In this document: positions 28,001-36,245 of the stretch, one piece after another
Layout: each line of letters opens with the position of its first letter
How positions within the stretch are numbered: position 1 is the first letter of the stretch
DNA from: Croceitalea sp947503285
GTDB taxonomy: Bacteria > Bacteroidota > Bacteroidia > Flavobacteriales > Flavobacteriaceae
Assembly: GCF_036985505.1 (NCBI RefSeq)
Contig: NZ_BTGQ01000005.1
Span: 62,001 to 126,000, forward strand
Direction: 5' to 3'
Length of the DNA: 64,000 nucleotides
The notes under the pieces: generated by a model
Seen by the model: the letters and a program-made list of their open reading frames with translations, nothing else
The model's database searches: none
Told to the model about the DNA's origin: nothing
Translations under genes and position numbers: made by a program

Positions 28001-28223
28001 GTTATATGGTCGTATAAGTGCATTAGCAAGTGATATTGGTGGATTTGGTGTGGATTTTAAACCTACCGACCAGCAACGTGAAGTATATCAGGTACTGAAT
28101 AAACGCCTTCGTAGGGCCCAAGAAAAATTCGACAGCTTTTTAAAAGTAGAGGTAAATGCACTCAACGAACAGTTGAAGAAGACAGAGTTGCAATTGGAAT
28201 TTGGAAAGAAAATAAAATCATAA
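25071..28223 (+). CDS. Large secreted BNR/sortilin (VPS10)-like repeat protein
   Basis: 1050-residue exported protein; signal peptide of about 18 residues ending LITFAQ. Residues about 20-730 are made of BNR/Asp-box blades such as SGGLWKTTDGGINW, YKSEDAGKTWKN and YKTVDGGKTWKR, forming one or two multi-bladed propellers as in sortilin or xyloglucanase-type glycosidases. Residues about 770-900 form a beta-rich domain and about 900-1050 a helical, coiled-coil-like tail. No glycosidase catalytic pair is obvious, so despite frequent annotation as a glycosyl hydrolase the activity is unproven. It has no lipobox and could be periplasmic or secreted. Confidence 0.85.
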   Translation: MKFKLLLFFALISLITFAQNDLSAFKEFDFRFIGPEGNRTIAIAGVQNDPMITYIGAASGGLWKTTDGGINWKPIFDDQEASSIGALAITPTNPDIVWAGTGETFVIRPAHAMGDGIYKSEDAGKTWKNMGLKKTGRIGRILVHPTNPNIVYAAALGHTYGPQQDRGVYKTVDGGKTWKRILFIDENTGAADMALNPNNPDQLMVAMWSIHINTWGLRSGGAGGGIYRSMDGGTTWKPLSENGLPGGENNPVGKTAVAISHSQPNIVYALFEIDSPALYRSENFGESWTLQTRNHDINERAPYYTRMAVSTDDPNEVYFASVKFSVSKDGGKTLKSGYRAGGDNHDIWVDPTNANRIMVAHDGGASISSNRGKSYQRIVLPIAQMYHVSVDDQIPYNVYGNRQDGYSYKGPSNSRQGYIPLGLWKGVGGCESGFAQPDPLDNTIVWSGCYDGGLQRYDAKTGHARDVRVWPEAGYGWEPGKLKYRWHWNFPLSFSPHTEHRVYVGSQFVHKSDDDGQSWQVISPDLTLNDKTHQQSSGGIAVDNLMTFDGATLFSIEESALEPGVIWTGSNDGQVQLTKDGGENWTNVTNNITDLPKWGTIANIEPSRYKKGTVYITVDLHQMGDFDPYAYKTEDYGETWRKISEGVPKSVHSFAHVIKEDPKREGMLYLGVDNGLYLSFDDGDNWMRLRNNLPPAPIYWLEIQERFDDLIIGTYGRGYYILDDVSALREFDEVKNTKAHLFSLRPAYRFQNQQAIKTDGPSLNSGQNPKYGAYINYYLKNSTKQKVEIQILTDSNEIVRTLKGEQSAGVHRAVWDLRYEPTYKPRLKTTPPGRPWVQLNGEGWRPLVTWDLDLWRGQFGPRVVPDNYKVKLIIGNQEFVRELTVLKDPNTVGTKESIQEQVTFSLELRDAMNLAVTMINDIEAIKSELETLIPQLQKTQDKVTAKQLFSNAQNIAGALYDIHLTGAREDAFRSPMKLYGRISALASDIGGFGVDFKPTDQQREVYQVLNKRLRRAQEKFDSFLKVEVNALNEQLKKTELQLEFGKKIKS

Positions 28224-28310
28224 AACCAACCTCACGGTCATATTTAGAAGGGAGTAATGGTTTCAGCCATCGTATCACTGGCTGTCCAACATAACTTTGA
28301 TGATGACAAC

Positions 28311-29348
28311 TTATTTCCTCTCATTTAGATTCCAATTGTACTTCAAATATTTGATTTTGGTTTCAGAAGTCATGGGTTCATCCAAATACCGATTGATATA
28401 GTCTTTTAAAGACCCATTTGTTGTAAAATCACCCTTATACCATTTAAAGATTTCAGAAAGTTTCGCTTCGTTAGCGCTAAATTGATTTCGAGTAGTATCG
28501 TTTATGAAATCTTTGGTAGCTGTCTTCAGTTGACCTTCCATTTCGGTTGCTGTAAAAGCCCTGTTGACCAACTTTGGGCAGGAATACGAAGCGCAGTTAA
28601 TCGCAAAATGGATTCTGGGTTCGTTCATTTTGCGTAGCACCTTATGCTCGATATGCCCCAAAGACACTAAATCATCACCAATCTTCACAATATCCCTTCC
28701 CCAGGGTCTCTTAATATCCTTAATGCTTTTGGTGGGATAATTATCCAAAATCAGTTTAACCGTTGCTGCGTTGTATAAATTGATATAATAGGCCAGCTTT
28801 TCATTTTTAGACCAGTTCGAGGTGGGCGCATTGTTGGCAAGAAGGTCTAAATAGGCACTAAGTTCAAGGATGTCTTTTTTAAAACTACCATAAGCTACAT
28901 TTCCGTCATTATCTACATATTTTTGAAGCAATTGATCCCAAGTTTTGTGGGAAGGGGTACTTGCCACTTCTATTTCTACTTTCGGGGTTTGTGAAGCAGT
29001 TTTCTCAACCTCATCTGCCGTCTCTTCATTCTGATTGGCTTCCATTTTAGTAGTTCCAGAGGAAACATCGGAAGTGGCTGCATCAGCAAATTTATGCCTG
29101 GCCTCTACCATTCCATCCCCACTATCGGTTTTCACACCTTTTCCCCTTTCTATCGTGCTGGGTTCTTGAACGGTCACTTCTTCAATTGGCCTTTCAATAC
29201 CGTCTTGTCGGGCTTCATCATATTCAGCGACTTCATTGTTATGTTGTGTCGGACTCTCCTCAACGGCTTGTGCTTGCCTCTCTTTGACCGTATTGTTTGC
29301 ACAAGAAATAATTATCAAAAAGCTATATGCCAGGGTGGCCAGTTTCAT
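28311..29348 (-). CDS. DUF547 lipoprotein
   Basis: 345-residue lipoprotein: lipobox IISC near residue 16, then a long acidic, low-complexity linker (about 20-135, rich in E, T and S), then a DUF547 domain from TWDQLLQKYVDNDGNVAYGS. DUF547 landmarks are all present: KNEKLAYYINLYNAATVKLI, the HKVLR with conserved His, and HFAINCASYSCPKL with the conserved Asn/Cys. Papain-like transglutaminase folds have been proposed for this family, and Cys and His here fit such a site, but function is unproven. Probably envelope-anchored. Confidence 0.85.
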   Translation of the reverse strand: MKLATLAYSFLIIISCANNTVKERQAQAVEESPTQHNNEVAEYDEARQDGIERPIEEVTVQEPSTIERGKGVKTDSGDGMVEARHKFADAATSDVSSGTTKMEANQNEETADEVEKTASQTPKVEIEVASTPSHKTWDQLLQKYVDNDGNVAYGSFKKDILELSAYLDLLANNAPTSNWSKNEKLAYYINLYNAATVKLILDNYPTKSIKDIKRPWGRDIVKIGDDLVSLGHIEHKVLRKMNEPRIHFAINCASYSCPKLVNRAFTATEMEGQLKTATKDFINDTTRNQFSANEAKLSEIFKWYKGDFTTNGSLKDYINRYLDEPMTSETKIKYLKYNWNLNERK

Positions 29349-29522
29349 AGTTCAATGGATTTGATGGTGTTATGTGCTTTGACGTAAAAAACGGTTATGA
29401 ATTACAGGTTTACGTAAACTTAGACGGTAATCGTGAAAGAAAATAGCTAAGATGGAGCGTTATGAAGTAGAAAAATTGGGTTTAGAAGCCTTTTCACTTG
29501 AACGGTTTTGGACTGAGGACAC

Positions 29523-29804
29523 TTATTTGGATATCGCAGATTTCAGTGCTCCAGTAATGGTCATGAGAATGCCGCCACCAACACCACCACTCGCAATGCT
29601 TCCCACAATATTGGGCATATCAATTCCGTTGTTGACCACCAAATCAAACACTACCAATAGGGTTCCGCCAAGTCCGCCCCCAACAATTCCAGATAGGGAA
29701 TTCCCTAAAGTTCCCAAGTCTAATTTTGGTAAAAGCCTGCCTGCCAAATTTCCACCAATAGCACCAGCAAGCAACTGAATGATCAAGGGTAAATATTCGT
29801 TCAT
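29523..29804 (-). CDS. Small glycine-rich membrane protein
   Basis: 93 residues from the ATG at 29804 (a longer frame begins at 29831 but gives an unusual N-terminus). Three hydrophobic stretches rich in GxxxG (AGAIGGNLAGRLL, LSGIVGGGLGGTLLV, ASGGVGGGILMTI) suggest tightly packed glycine-zipper helices. No family recognised. It is convergent with nothing and divergent from the DUF2721 gene. Confidence 0.6.
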   Translation of the reverse strand: MNEYLPLIIQLLAGAIGGNLAGRLLPKLDLGTLGNSLSGIVGGGLGGTLLVVFDLVVNNGIDMPNIVGSIASGGVGGGILMTITGALKSAISK

Positions 29805-29935
29805 ACTTCGATAAAAATACGTAATACTCAATAAAATAAAACGATTTTTAGGTATATGTCAATAATTTGATTTTAAAATTGTGATTTATGCAATAATGGC
29901 TTTTGCGATTTTTAGTAGTTTCGTCAAAATCCTTA

Positions 29936-30337
29936 ATGCCAAATAGCATGCTCCTGAACCTAACGATTCCTGCACTTTTATTTCCGGCCATTTCATTGAC
30001 CATGTTGGCCTACAACGCCCGTTATTTGGCTATTGCTGGACTGATCAGACAACTACACAAGCAATTTCAAGAAACCGAGGCGTCACCTTTAAAAAAGCAA
30101 ATAGCTTCTTTACGCAAACGATTGGAGATCATCAAAAACATGCAGGCCACTGCAATCATCAGTTTTCTGTTGGCGGCTGTAACCATGTTCTTGGTGTATG
30201 TAGAATTTCAAATTCTAGCGAAGATATTATTTGGCATAAGTTTGGTTTTTTTAATGATATCATTGATACTTTCGCTTATAGAGGTACAGCTTTCGACCAA
30301 AGCGCTCGGCATACAATTAAAGAACATGGAGAAATAG
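29936..30337 (+). CDS. DUF2721 family membrane protein
   Basis: 133 residues from the ATG at 29936; another ATG at 29948 is equally plausible, and a TTG at 29903 is unlikely. It matches DUF2721: an N-terminal helix with LTIPALLFPAISLTMLAYNARY, a basic amphipathic stretch (KKQIASLRKRLEIIK), and two C-terminal hydrophobic helices. The family is common in bacteria and has no known role. Single gene; a weak stem follows. Confidence 0.75.
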   Translation: MPNSMLLNLTIPALLFPAISLTMLAYNARYLAIAGLIRQLHKQFQETEASPLKKQIASLRKRLEIIKNMQATAIISFLLAAVTMFLVYVEFQILAKILFGISLVFLMISLILSLIEVQLSTKALGIQLKNMEK

Positions 30338-30471
30338 GTCGTAAAGCACCTAAACTCCTAATTCTCTGGTGTTTGTAAGAATAATCGCTAATCAATATTC
30401 TATTTATCCTGCTTAGAAAAACCAAGATTATTAGTATCTTTAGCATCCAACTTAATTAAAAACTTCAAGCA

Positions 30472-30915
30472 ATGAAAAGGGTAAGGGATATCCCTTTTTT
30501 TAAGAACATTCGAGAAATAAGGGAGTACCAATTCGGGACTTTCTATTTTTTCAATGGTTTGGTCATTTCTGAAATAAATGAGGGAGTAACCCTTGGTTGG
30601 GAAATGGGGAAAAAAGTTATTGCCGCGGCAAAGGAAGTTTTTGGCGAAGAAATGCCCATTACCTATATTTCCAATCGAGTGAATAGTTATTATGTAGTTC
30701 CTGCTGATTGGGTAAAATTTTATACCAACAGAAACAAGTTGAGCTTCTATTCGGTGGTAGGCAGTACCAAAGGTAGTTTTGCAAGTCTGGTCATGGAGCG
30801 AATGTTTTTCAAAAATTCCATCAAACAATTTATGGATTTGGAAGAGGCCATTGCATGGAGCTTATCTAAAATTGAAAAGAAAAAGGAACTGGCCAACCAA
30901 GCAACCCTCGGCTAA
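30472..30915 (+). CDS. STAS/SpoIIAA-like hypothetical protein
   Basis: 147-residue cytoplasmic protein. The alternation of strands and helices (FGTFYFFNGLVISEINEGV, then GKKVIAAAKEVFGEEMPITYISNR, then KLSFYSVVGSTKGSFASLVM) resembles the SpoIIAA/STAS-type domains found as single-domain proteins in Flavobacteriaceae. No catalytic motif is visible. Function unknown. It stands alone, with 327 nt of non-coding DNA downstream. Confidence 0.65.
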   Translation: MKRVRDIPFFKNIREIREYQFGTFYFFNGLVISEINEGVTLGWEMGKKVIAAAKEVFGEEMPITYISNRVNSYYVVPADWVKFYTNRNKLSFYSVVGSTKGSFASLVMERMFFKNSIKQFMDLEEAIAWSLSKIEKKKELANQATLG

Positions 30916-31242
30916 AGACCTGTGCGTTGTCGCCTCTACTTCAGTCTGCAAAAGCACATCAGTCAAACATAGCACTATAAAATCATTGCTTTGCGTATTT
31001 TGACTTAGGTACTTGAATGATTCCTTTTCATACCAACAACTATCATCCCCTCTCCGAAAAAAAAGGAGGTAACTTCAATTAGTGCCATTTTAAAGCCCAA
31101 ATGTCAATTATTGTTGCGATTGAGGTCATTATTTAATTACCTAAATCAATACCTCCTTTTAAGCTGCGAAGTGCGTATAACGCAAAATGCGATAAAAATA
31201 AAGTCTTCGCTTAACGATAAGGACTTTTCCCCAGATGATGTA
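30916..31242. other. Non-coding gap with a REP-like element and a long-range inverted repeat
   Basis: CCCCTCTCC (31047-31055) and GGAGG (31065-31069) form a degenerate REP-like hairpin. AAAAGGAGGTA (31061-31071) also pairs perfectly with TACCTCCTTTT (31150-31160). I see no gene or RNA gene here. Confidence 0.4.
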
Positions 31243-32205
31243 TCAAATCCCAATATGAAATAGAGCATCACCCTGATTTACCACGGCCTGATGATTGACA
31301 CAAAACACATGACCATCAATAGGTGAATTGATTTTCTTGCTTTTTTTGGCATAAGTATCTGTGACACAACCCAATTTTTGACCTTTTTTTATAAACATCC
31401 CATTTTTGACCTCAGGAATGAACATGCCTGCCCTTGGGGCCCTTATCCATTTTGTCTTTTGTAGATGTACGGAAGCTATTTGTAGGGGTCTTTCGGTACT
31501 TGAGACCATATCATAATGGCTTAAGATATTTTTGATTCCCAAAATTGCAGTTTCTATCGAAAATTCATCAAAACGCATACTCTCCCCGGCTTCATAGACT
31601 ACAATAGGTTTCCCCATTTTAAAAGCTGCCTTTCTAAAAGATCCATTGATAAGGCGTGAAGAAAAGTACAAAGGAGCATTAAATAATTTCGCCATTTCTT
31701 CACTCATTTTATCACCATCAGTGTACCGAACCTGTGGGTAATTATGTCGCTGACCTCCCCCGGTATGTAGATCTATACCAAAATCAATTTGGGGAAGTAT
31801 CTCCTTCGTGTAGTGATAGGCTATTCGACTGGCCAATGAACCGTTTTTACTTCCTGGAAAACTTCTATTGACATCTTTGCCATCAGGCACATCCCTTGAA
31901 AAATGGATAAATCCAAAAATATTCAGAATCGGCACGACTATCACCGTACCCTTTTGAACGTCAAAATCTTTTTGCTCTAGCATTCTTCGCAGCGTCTCGA
32001 CACCATTTATTTCATCACCATGCAATCCTGCCTGCAATAAAATTGTCGGGCCAGGTTTTTTGGCATTGAATACATGTACCGGTATGTCTATAATGGTACC
32101 CGTGGGCAAACTCGCTATTTCGATTCTTAACTGTTTGTTTTGCCCTGGTGCAACTATGGCCCCATTGATGGTAATCTGCCTATTTACTTCCTGATTTGAG
32201 TGCAT
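31243..32205 (-). CDS. Succinylglutamate desuccinylase/aspartoacylase-family zinc hydrolase
   Basis: 320-residue member of the AstE/aspartoacylase group of M14-fold zinc enzymes. Zinc ligands are visible as His and Glu in QAGLHGDEINGVE near 58-70 and His in GIDLHTGGGQRHNY near 138-151; the catalytic Glu is in VVYEAGESMRFDE near 199-211. The C-terminal third (APRAGMFIPEV ... SPIDGHVFCVN) is a biotinyl/lipoyl-like barrel seen in this subgroup. Its start lies inside the end of rimK (26-nt overlap), so the two are coupled. The substrate is probably an amide- or amino-acid-capped compound; a role opposing RimK is inference. Confidence 0.87.
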   Translation of the reverse strand: MHSNQEVNRQITINGAIVAPGQNKQLRIEIASLPTGTIIDIPVHVFNAKKPGPTILLQAGLHGDEINGVETLRRMLEQKDFDVQKGTVIVVPILNIFGFIHFSRDVPDGKDVNRSFPGSKNGSLASRIAYHYTKEILPQIDFGIDLHTGGGQRHNYPQVRYTDGDKMSEEMAKLFNAPLYFSSRLINGSFRKAAFKMGKPIVVYEAGESMRFDEFSIETAILGIKNILSHYDMVSSTERPLQIASVHLQKTKWIRAPRAGMFIPEVKNGMFIKKGQKLGCVTDTYAKKSKKINSPIDGHVFCVNHQAVVNQGDALFHIGI

Positions 32206-33073
32206 TTCGTTCTACGAATTGTATGATGTGTTTGGCAACATTGACCTCAGTGGCCGCTTCAATACCCTTTAAGCCTGGAGAGGCGTTTACTTCTAACAAG
32301 AGTGGCCCGTCTTTCGAACGCATTAGATCGACTCCGGCAACGCCCAAGCCCAAATGCCTGGTCGCATTTAGAGCAATGTACTTCTCTCTTTGCGTAAGTT
32401 CCACTGCTTCGGTCTGACCCCCACGATGGACGTTAGATCGAAACTCATCGATTTCACTGGTTCGCCTCATACTGGCCACCACTTTATTGCCCACTACGAT
32501 AATACGAATGTCTTCGCCTTTGGCTTCTTCGATGTAACGTTGCAGCAAAATACTGGTATCCATTTTATAAAAGGTGTCTATTATTGATTTTGCTGATTTT
32601 TTACTTTCTGCCAGAATAACACCGATACCCTGTGTACCTTCTTGAATTTTTATGATTACGGGTGGGCCACCAAGTAAGCGTATCTGATCTTCAATATTAT
32701 CCGGATTGATTGAAAACAATGTTTCGGGTACCGGAATACCTTTTCGGGCCATTATTTGAAGGGTACGCACCTTATTTCTTGCCCTGGTGATAGCCAAAGA
32801 ACGTGCTGTACTGAATACCCCATTCATTTCAAACTGTTTCACTATCGCAGCCCCATGTCGGGTGACCTTAGTCCCTATTCTTGGAATGATGGCGTCGAAC
32901 TCATTGGTGACATCCTCTTCCCCAAAAAAAATCTTAGGCGTACCATCACCTAATTTGACCGAGCATCTGGTATGGTCTATCAACTCAACATAATGCCCCC
33001 TATTTTTGGCTTCTTCGGCAATTCTTTTGGTGGAATGTACATTCAAACTCACAGAAAGCAAGGCAATATCCAT
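32180..33073 (-). CDS. rimK: RimK-type ATP-grasp glutamate ligase
   Basis: 297-residue ATP-grasp enzyme of the RimK group, which adds glutamates to the C-terminus of ribosomal protein S6 in E. coli. Features: N-terminal ILSVSLNVHSTKRIAEEA (pre-grasp), ATP-binding GGPPVIIKIQEGTQGIGV near 135-152, LLQRYIEEAKGEDIRIIVVG near 176-195, and Mg-binding GVDLMRSKDGPLLLEVNASPG near 251-271. It lacks any extra domain. The overlapping downstream deacylase suggests joint function. The target here is unproven and could be S6 or another peptide. Confidence 0.88.
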   Translation of the reverse strand: MDIALLSVSLNVHSTKRIAEEAKNRGHYVELIDHTRCSVKLGDGTPKIFFGEEDVTNEFDAIIPRIGTKVTRHGAAIVKQFEMNGVFSTARSLAITRARNKVRTLQIMARKGIPVPETLFSINPDNIEDQIRLLGGPPVIIKIQEGTQGIGVILAESKKSAKSIIDTFYKMDTSILLQRYIEEAKGEDIRIIVVGNKVVASMRRTSEIDEFRSNVHRGGQTEAVELTQREKYIALNATRHLGLGVAGVDLMRSKDGPLLLEVNASPGLKGIEAATEVNVAKHIIQFVERNALKSGSK

Positions 33074-33510
33074 TAGACTATCATATTAATGTAAGTTCGA
33101 CATAAGAAATTTGTCAATTATCCCGCTTCCAGTGATTTAAAACCTAATATCAGGTCAGCCTGCCTTATTGCAAGACAAGTGAAGTCGAAACCTTTTTAAA
33201 CATTCAATTTTTCAAGGCCTCGACTGCCTGTTCGTTCGGCAGACACCCATGTGACAACTATCTGTTTTTGTTGGTATTTGCTCCATTTTAAATCGACTGG
33301 CACGTCCAATTCCAGTTGCATTCCTAAAAATTCAACCATCAATATCGGTCAAAAAACACCATTGTACCAAATGCAAAATGTTTTTTACCAAAATCCGACA
33401 AGTTTGTTCAAGGTTCACGACGAAAACCAAGGGTTTTGAATACTTTCATCAAACGTTTTCGTACGCTGCTTATAATGTTTCTAAATAAGAAGGATTGCAT
33501 TGTTGAAAGC
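33074..33510. other. Non-coding gap upstream of the sdh promoter
   Basis: It holds a REP-like hairpin (CTGCC 33224-33228 and GGCAG 33238-33242, preceded by TCGACTGCCTG) and AT-rich DNA. No gene or RNA structure beyond that is supported. It separates the divergent rimK and sdhC units. Confidence 0.4.
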
Positions 33511-33541
33511 TTGTTAAAAACTAGCTTGTAACTTAAATTTG
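33511..33541 (+). promoter_or_regulatory. Promoter for sdhCAB
   Basis: TTG (33511-33513), a 20-nt spacer, then TAAATTTG (33534-33541), a full match to the Bacteroidota promoter consensus. The sdhC ATG lies 19 nt after the box. Confidence 0.65.
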
Positions 33542-33560
33542 TAACTAAAACCAACTACTA

Positions 33561-34229
33561 ATGAGTGGATTGATTACATCTTCACTAGCCAGAAAAGTAG
33601 TGATGGCACTTTCAGGTCTTTTTTTAGTGATTTTTCTAGTATTACATGTCTCCATCAATTTAGCATCGGTAATTTCACCGGACTTTTTCAATGAAGCATC
33701 GCATTTTATGGGTTACAACCCCATAGTACAGTATGCCATGCAACCTATTTTGATTATCGGTGTTATTGTCCATTTTGTCATGGGTTTTGTACTGGAGGCC
33801 AAAAATCGATCAGCAAGGGGAATCAGCTATGCAAAATATCAAGGTAGTGCAAATGCCTCTTGGGTGTCACGAAATATGATCTATTCTGGTTTGGTGATCT
33901 TGGCCTTTCTAGGGCTACATTTCTATGATTTTTGGGTACATGAGATGACCTACAAGTATATTGAGGCAAATCCAGAAGACCCGACAAGGTATTATGCCGA
34001 GACCGTTGAGAAATTTGCCCCGTTTTGGAGAACGATTATCTATGTGGTCTCTTTTGGCCTATTAGGTTTACATTTATGGCACGGATTCCAATCCTCGTTT
34101 CAAAGCATGGGGGTTAACAACAAATACACCCCGGCCATTAAAAAATTTACTAAATTATTTGCGGTGGTTGTTCCATTGATATTCGCGTTCATTGCTTTAT
34201 ACCACCATCTTAACCCAATAACACACTAA
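33561..34229 (+). CDS. sdhC: Succinate dehydrogenase cytochrome b subunit
   Basis: 222-residue membrane anchor of succinate:quinone oxidoreductase (complex II, type B with a single five-helix di-heme subunit). Five hydrophobic helices are visible, with histidines placed as heme ligands: LVLHVSINL near 27, VHFVMGF near 70, GLHFYDFWVH near 119-128, GLHLWHGF near 173-180 and YHHLNP near 218. Start ATG at 33561, just after the promoter. It is the first gene of a tight operon (3 nt to sdhA). Confidence 0.95.
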   Translation: MSGLITSSLARKVVMALSGLFLVIFLVLHVSINLASVISPDFFNEASHFMGYNPIVQYAMQPILIIGVIVHFVMGFVLEAKNRSARGISYAKYQGSANASWVSRNMIYSGLVILAFLGLHFYDFWVHEMTYKYIEANPEDPTRYYAETVEKFAPFWRTIIYVVSFGLLGLHLWHGFQSSFQSMGVNNKYTPAIKKFTKLFAVVVPLIFAFIALYHHLNPITH

Positions 34230-34232
34230 TTT

Positions 34233-36236
34233 ATGGGAGTATTGGATTCTAAAGTTCCATCAGGGCCATTGGCCGATAAATGGACAAAGCATAAAAACGA
34301 AATCAACCTTGTCAATCCTGCCAATAAGCGCAACATCGATATCATCGTAGTGGGTACAGGGCTTGCGGGTGGTTCTGCGGCTGCAACCTTGGCAGAATTG
34401 GGTTATAATGTAAAAACATTTTGTTACCAAGATTCCCCAAGACGTGCGCACTCCATTGCGGCACAAGGCGGTGTAAACGCAGCTAAGAATTATCAAGGTG
34501 ACGGTGATAGTGTCTACCGACTTTTCTATGATACGGTAAAGGGCGGCGATTACCGCTCCCGTGAGGCAAATGTGCACCGTCTCGCAGAAGTATCGACCAG
34601 TATTATCGACCAGTGTGTGGCCCAAGGGGTTCCTTTTGCAAGGGAATATGGCGGCCTTTTGGATAACCGTTCTTTCGGTGGGGTTCTGGTCTCCCGAACT
34701 TTTTATGCCAAAGGTCAAACAGGGCAACAATTACTTTTAGGTGCTTATGCCGCTATGAACCGTCAGATACAACGCGGTAAAATCAAATCACATACGCGAC
34801 ATGAGATGTTGGATTTGGTATTGGTTGATGGAAAAGCAAGGGGTATTATAGCACGGAACCTCGTAACCGGCGAGATTGAGAGACATTCGGCACATGCCGT
34901 TGTTTTGGCAACAGGTGGTTATGGTAACTTGTTCTTTCTTTCTACCTATTGTATGGGGGCAAATGTTATGGCAGCTTGGAAAGCACATAAAAGGGGAGCC
35001 CATTTTGCGAACCCGTGCTTCACACAAATCCACCCCACGTGCATACCCGTTTCAGGTGACCATCAATCAAAATTGACCTTGATGTCAGAATCATTACGAA
35101 ACGATGGCCGTATTTGGGTTCCTAAAAAACTAGAGGACGCTCAGGCCATTCGTGAAGGTAAATTGAAACCAACTGAATTGGCAGAAGAAGATAGGGATTA
35201 CTATCTAGAACGAAGATACCCTGCATTCGGTAACCTCGTGCCTCGCGATGTTGCATCTCGAGCCGCTAAAGAGCGTTGTGATGCAGGTTATGGTGTGAAT
35301 AAGACCGGTGAAGCGGTTTATCTGGATTTTGATGCCGCCATTATGCGCTATGGTCGTGAAAAAGCATTGACCTCAGGAATGAAAAACCCCGATGACACCA
35401 CCGTAAGGAAGTTAGGGGAAGAAGTAGTAGAGGCTAAATACGGGAACCTTTTTCAGATGTACGAAAAAATCGTAGATCAAAATCCCTATAAGACACCTAT
35501 GATGATTTATCCGGCGGTCCACTATACCATGGGCGGCCTTTGGGTAGATTATAATCTAATGACGAGTATACCGGGTTGCTATGCCGCGGGAGAAGCTAAC
35601 TTTAGTGACCATGGCGCAAACCGCCTGGGTGCTTCTGCCCTTATGCAAGGCCTGGCCGACGGTTATTTTGTATTGCCCTATACTATTGGTGACTATCTAT
35701 CGGATGACATCCGTACCGGACCTATTTCTACGGAGACACAGGAATTTGAAGAAGCAGAAAAAAACGTAAGGGAGAGAATCGAAAAATTGCTATCGGCCAA
35801 AGGCCAACATTCCGTTGATTACTACCATAAAAAATTAGGTAAAATCATGTGGAATAAATGTGGTATGGCCCGTAATGCAAAAGAATTGCAAGAAGCTATG
35901 GATGAAATAGCGGAACTACGCCAAGATTTTTGGGAAAATGTAAAGGTCACCGGTAGTGCAGATGCCAAAAACCAAGAATTGGAAAAAGCGGGCCGTGTAG
36001 CCGACTTTCTAGAATTGGGTGAACTTTTTGCCAAGGATGCCTTCGAAAGAAACGAATCATGTGGGGGGCATTTTAGGGAAGAATACCAAACACCTGAGGG
36101 TGAAGCCCTACGCGATGATAAAAATTACACCTTCGTATCTGCTTGGGAGTATATGGGTGACCCTAGAAAAGCCAAACTCCACAAAGAGAAATTGAATTAT
36201 GAAAATATCGAAGTAAAGACACGTTCTTATAAATAA
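34233..36236 (+). CDS. sdhA: Succinate dehydrogenase flavoprotein subunit
   Basis: 667-residue catalytic subunit oxidising succinate to fumarate. The FAD-binding Rossmann motif VVGTGLAGGSAAATLAELG is near 42-60, and RRAHSIAAQGGVNAAKNY near 71-88 includes the flavinylation His region. HPTCIP near 271 and the catalytic Arg in the YAAGEANFSDHGANRLGA region near 449-466 are present. The long insert and length match the type B enzymes of Bacteroidota and epsilon-proteobacteria. Middle gene of sdhCAB. Confidence 0.97.
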   Translation: MGVLDSKVPSGPLADKWTKHKNEINLVNPANKRNIDIIVVGTGLAGGSAAATLAELGYNVKTFCYQDSPRRAHSIAAQGGVNAAKNYQGDGDSVYRLFYDTVKGGDYRSREANVHRLAEVSTSIIDQCVAQGVPFAREYGGLLDNRSFGGVLVSRTFYAKGQTGQQLLLGAYAAMNRQIQRGKIKSHTRHEMLDLVLVDGKARGIIARNLVTGEIERHSAHAVVLATGGYGNLFFLSTYCMGANVMAAWKAHKRGAHFANPCFTQIHPTCIPVSGDHQSKLTLMSESLRNDGRIWVPKKLEDAQAIREGKLKPTELAEEDRDYYLERRYPAFGNLVPRDVASRAAKERCDAGYGVNKTGEAVYLDFDAAIMRYGREKALTSGMKNPDDTTVRKLGEEVVEAKYGNLFQMYEKIVDQNPYKTPMMIYPAVHYTMGGLWVDYNLMTSIPGCYAAGEANFSDHGANRLGASALMQGLADGYFVLPYTIGDYLSDDIRTGPISTETQEFEEAEKNVRERIEKLLSAKGQHSVDYYHKKLGKIMWNKCGMARNAKELQEAMDEIAELRQDFWENVKVTGSADAKNQELEKAGRVADFLELGELFAKDAFERNESCGGHFREEYQTPEGEALRDDKNYTFVSAWEYMGDPRKAKLHKEKLNYENIEVKTRSYK

Positions 36237-36245
36237 CATATTGCT

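Noticed and set aside
28224..28310. AGCCA/TGGCT hairpin after the BNR protein
   Set aside because: Only 5 bp with a 10-nt loop and no T-run; too weak to call a terminator.
29452..29778. 108-codon plus-strand frame, proline-rich
   Set aside because: Antisense of the small glycine-rich membrane protein; proline runs are the reverse of glycine codons.
33074..33560. RNA gene in the gap before sdhC
   Set aside because: No cloverleaf or known riboswitch shape; only a small REP-like hairpin and the promoter.
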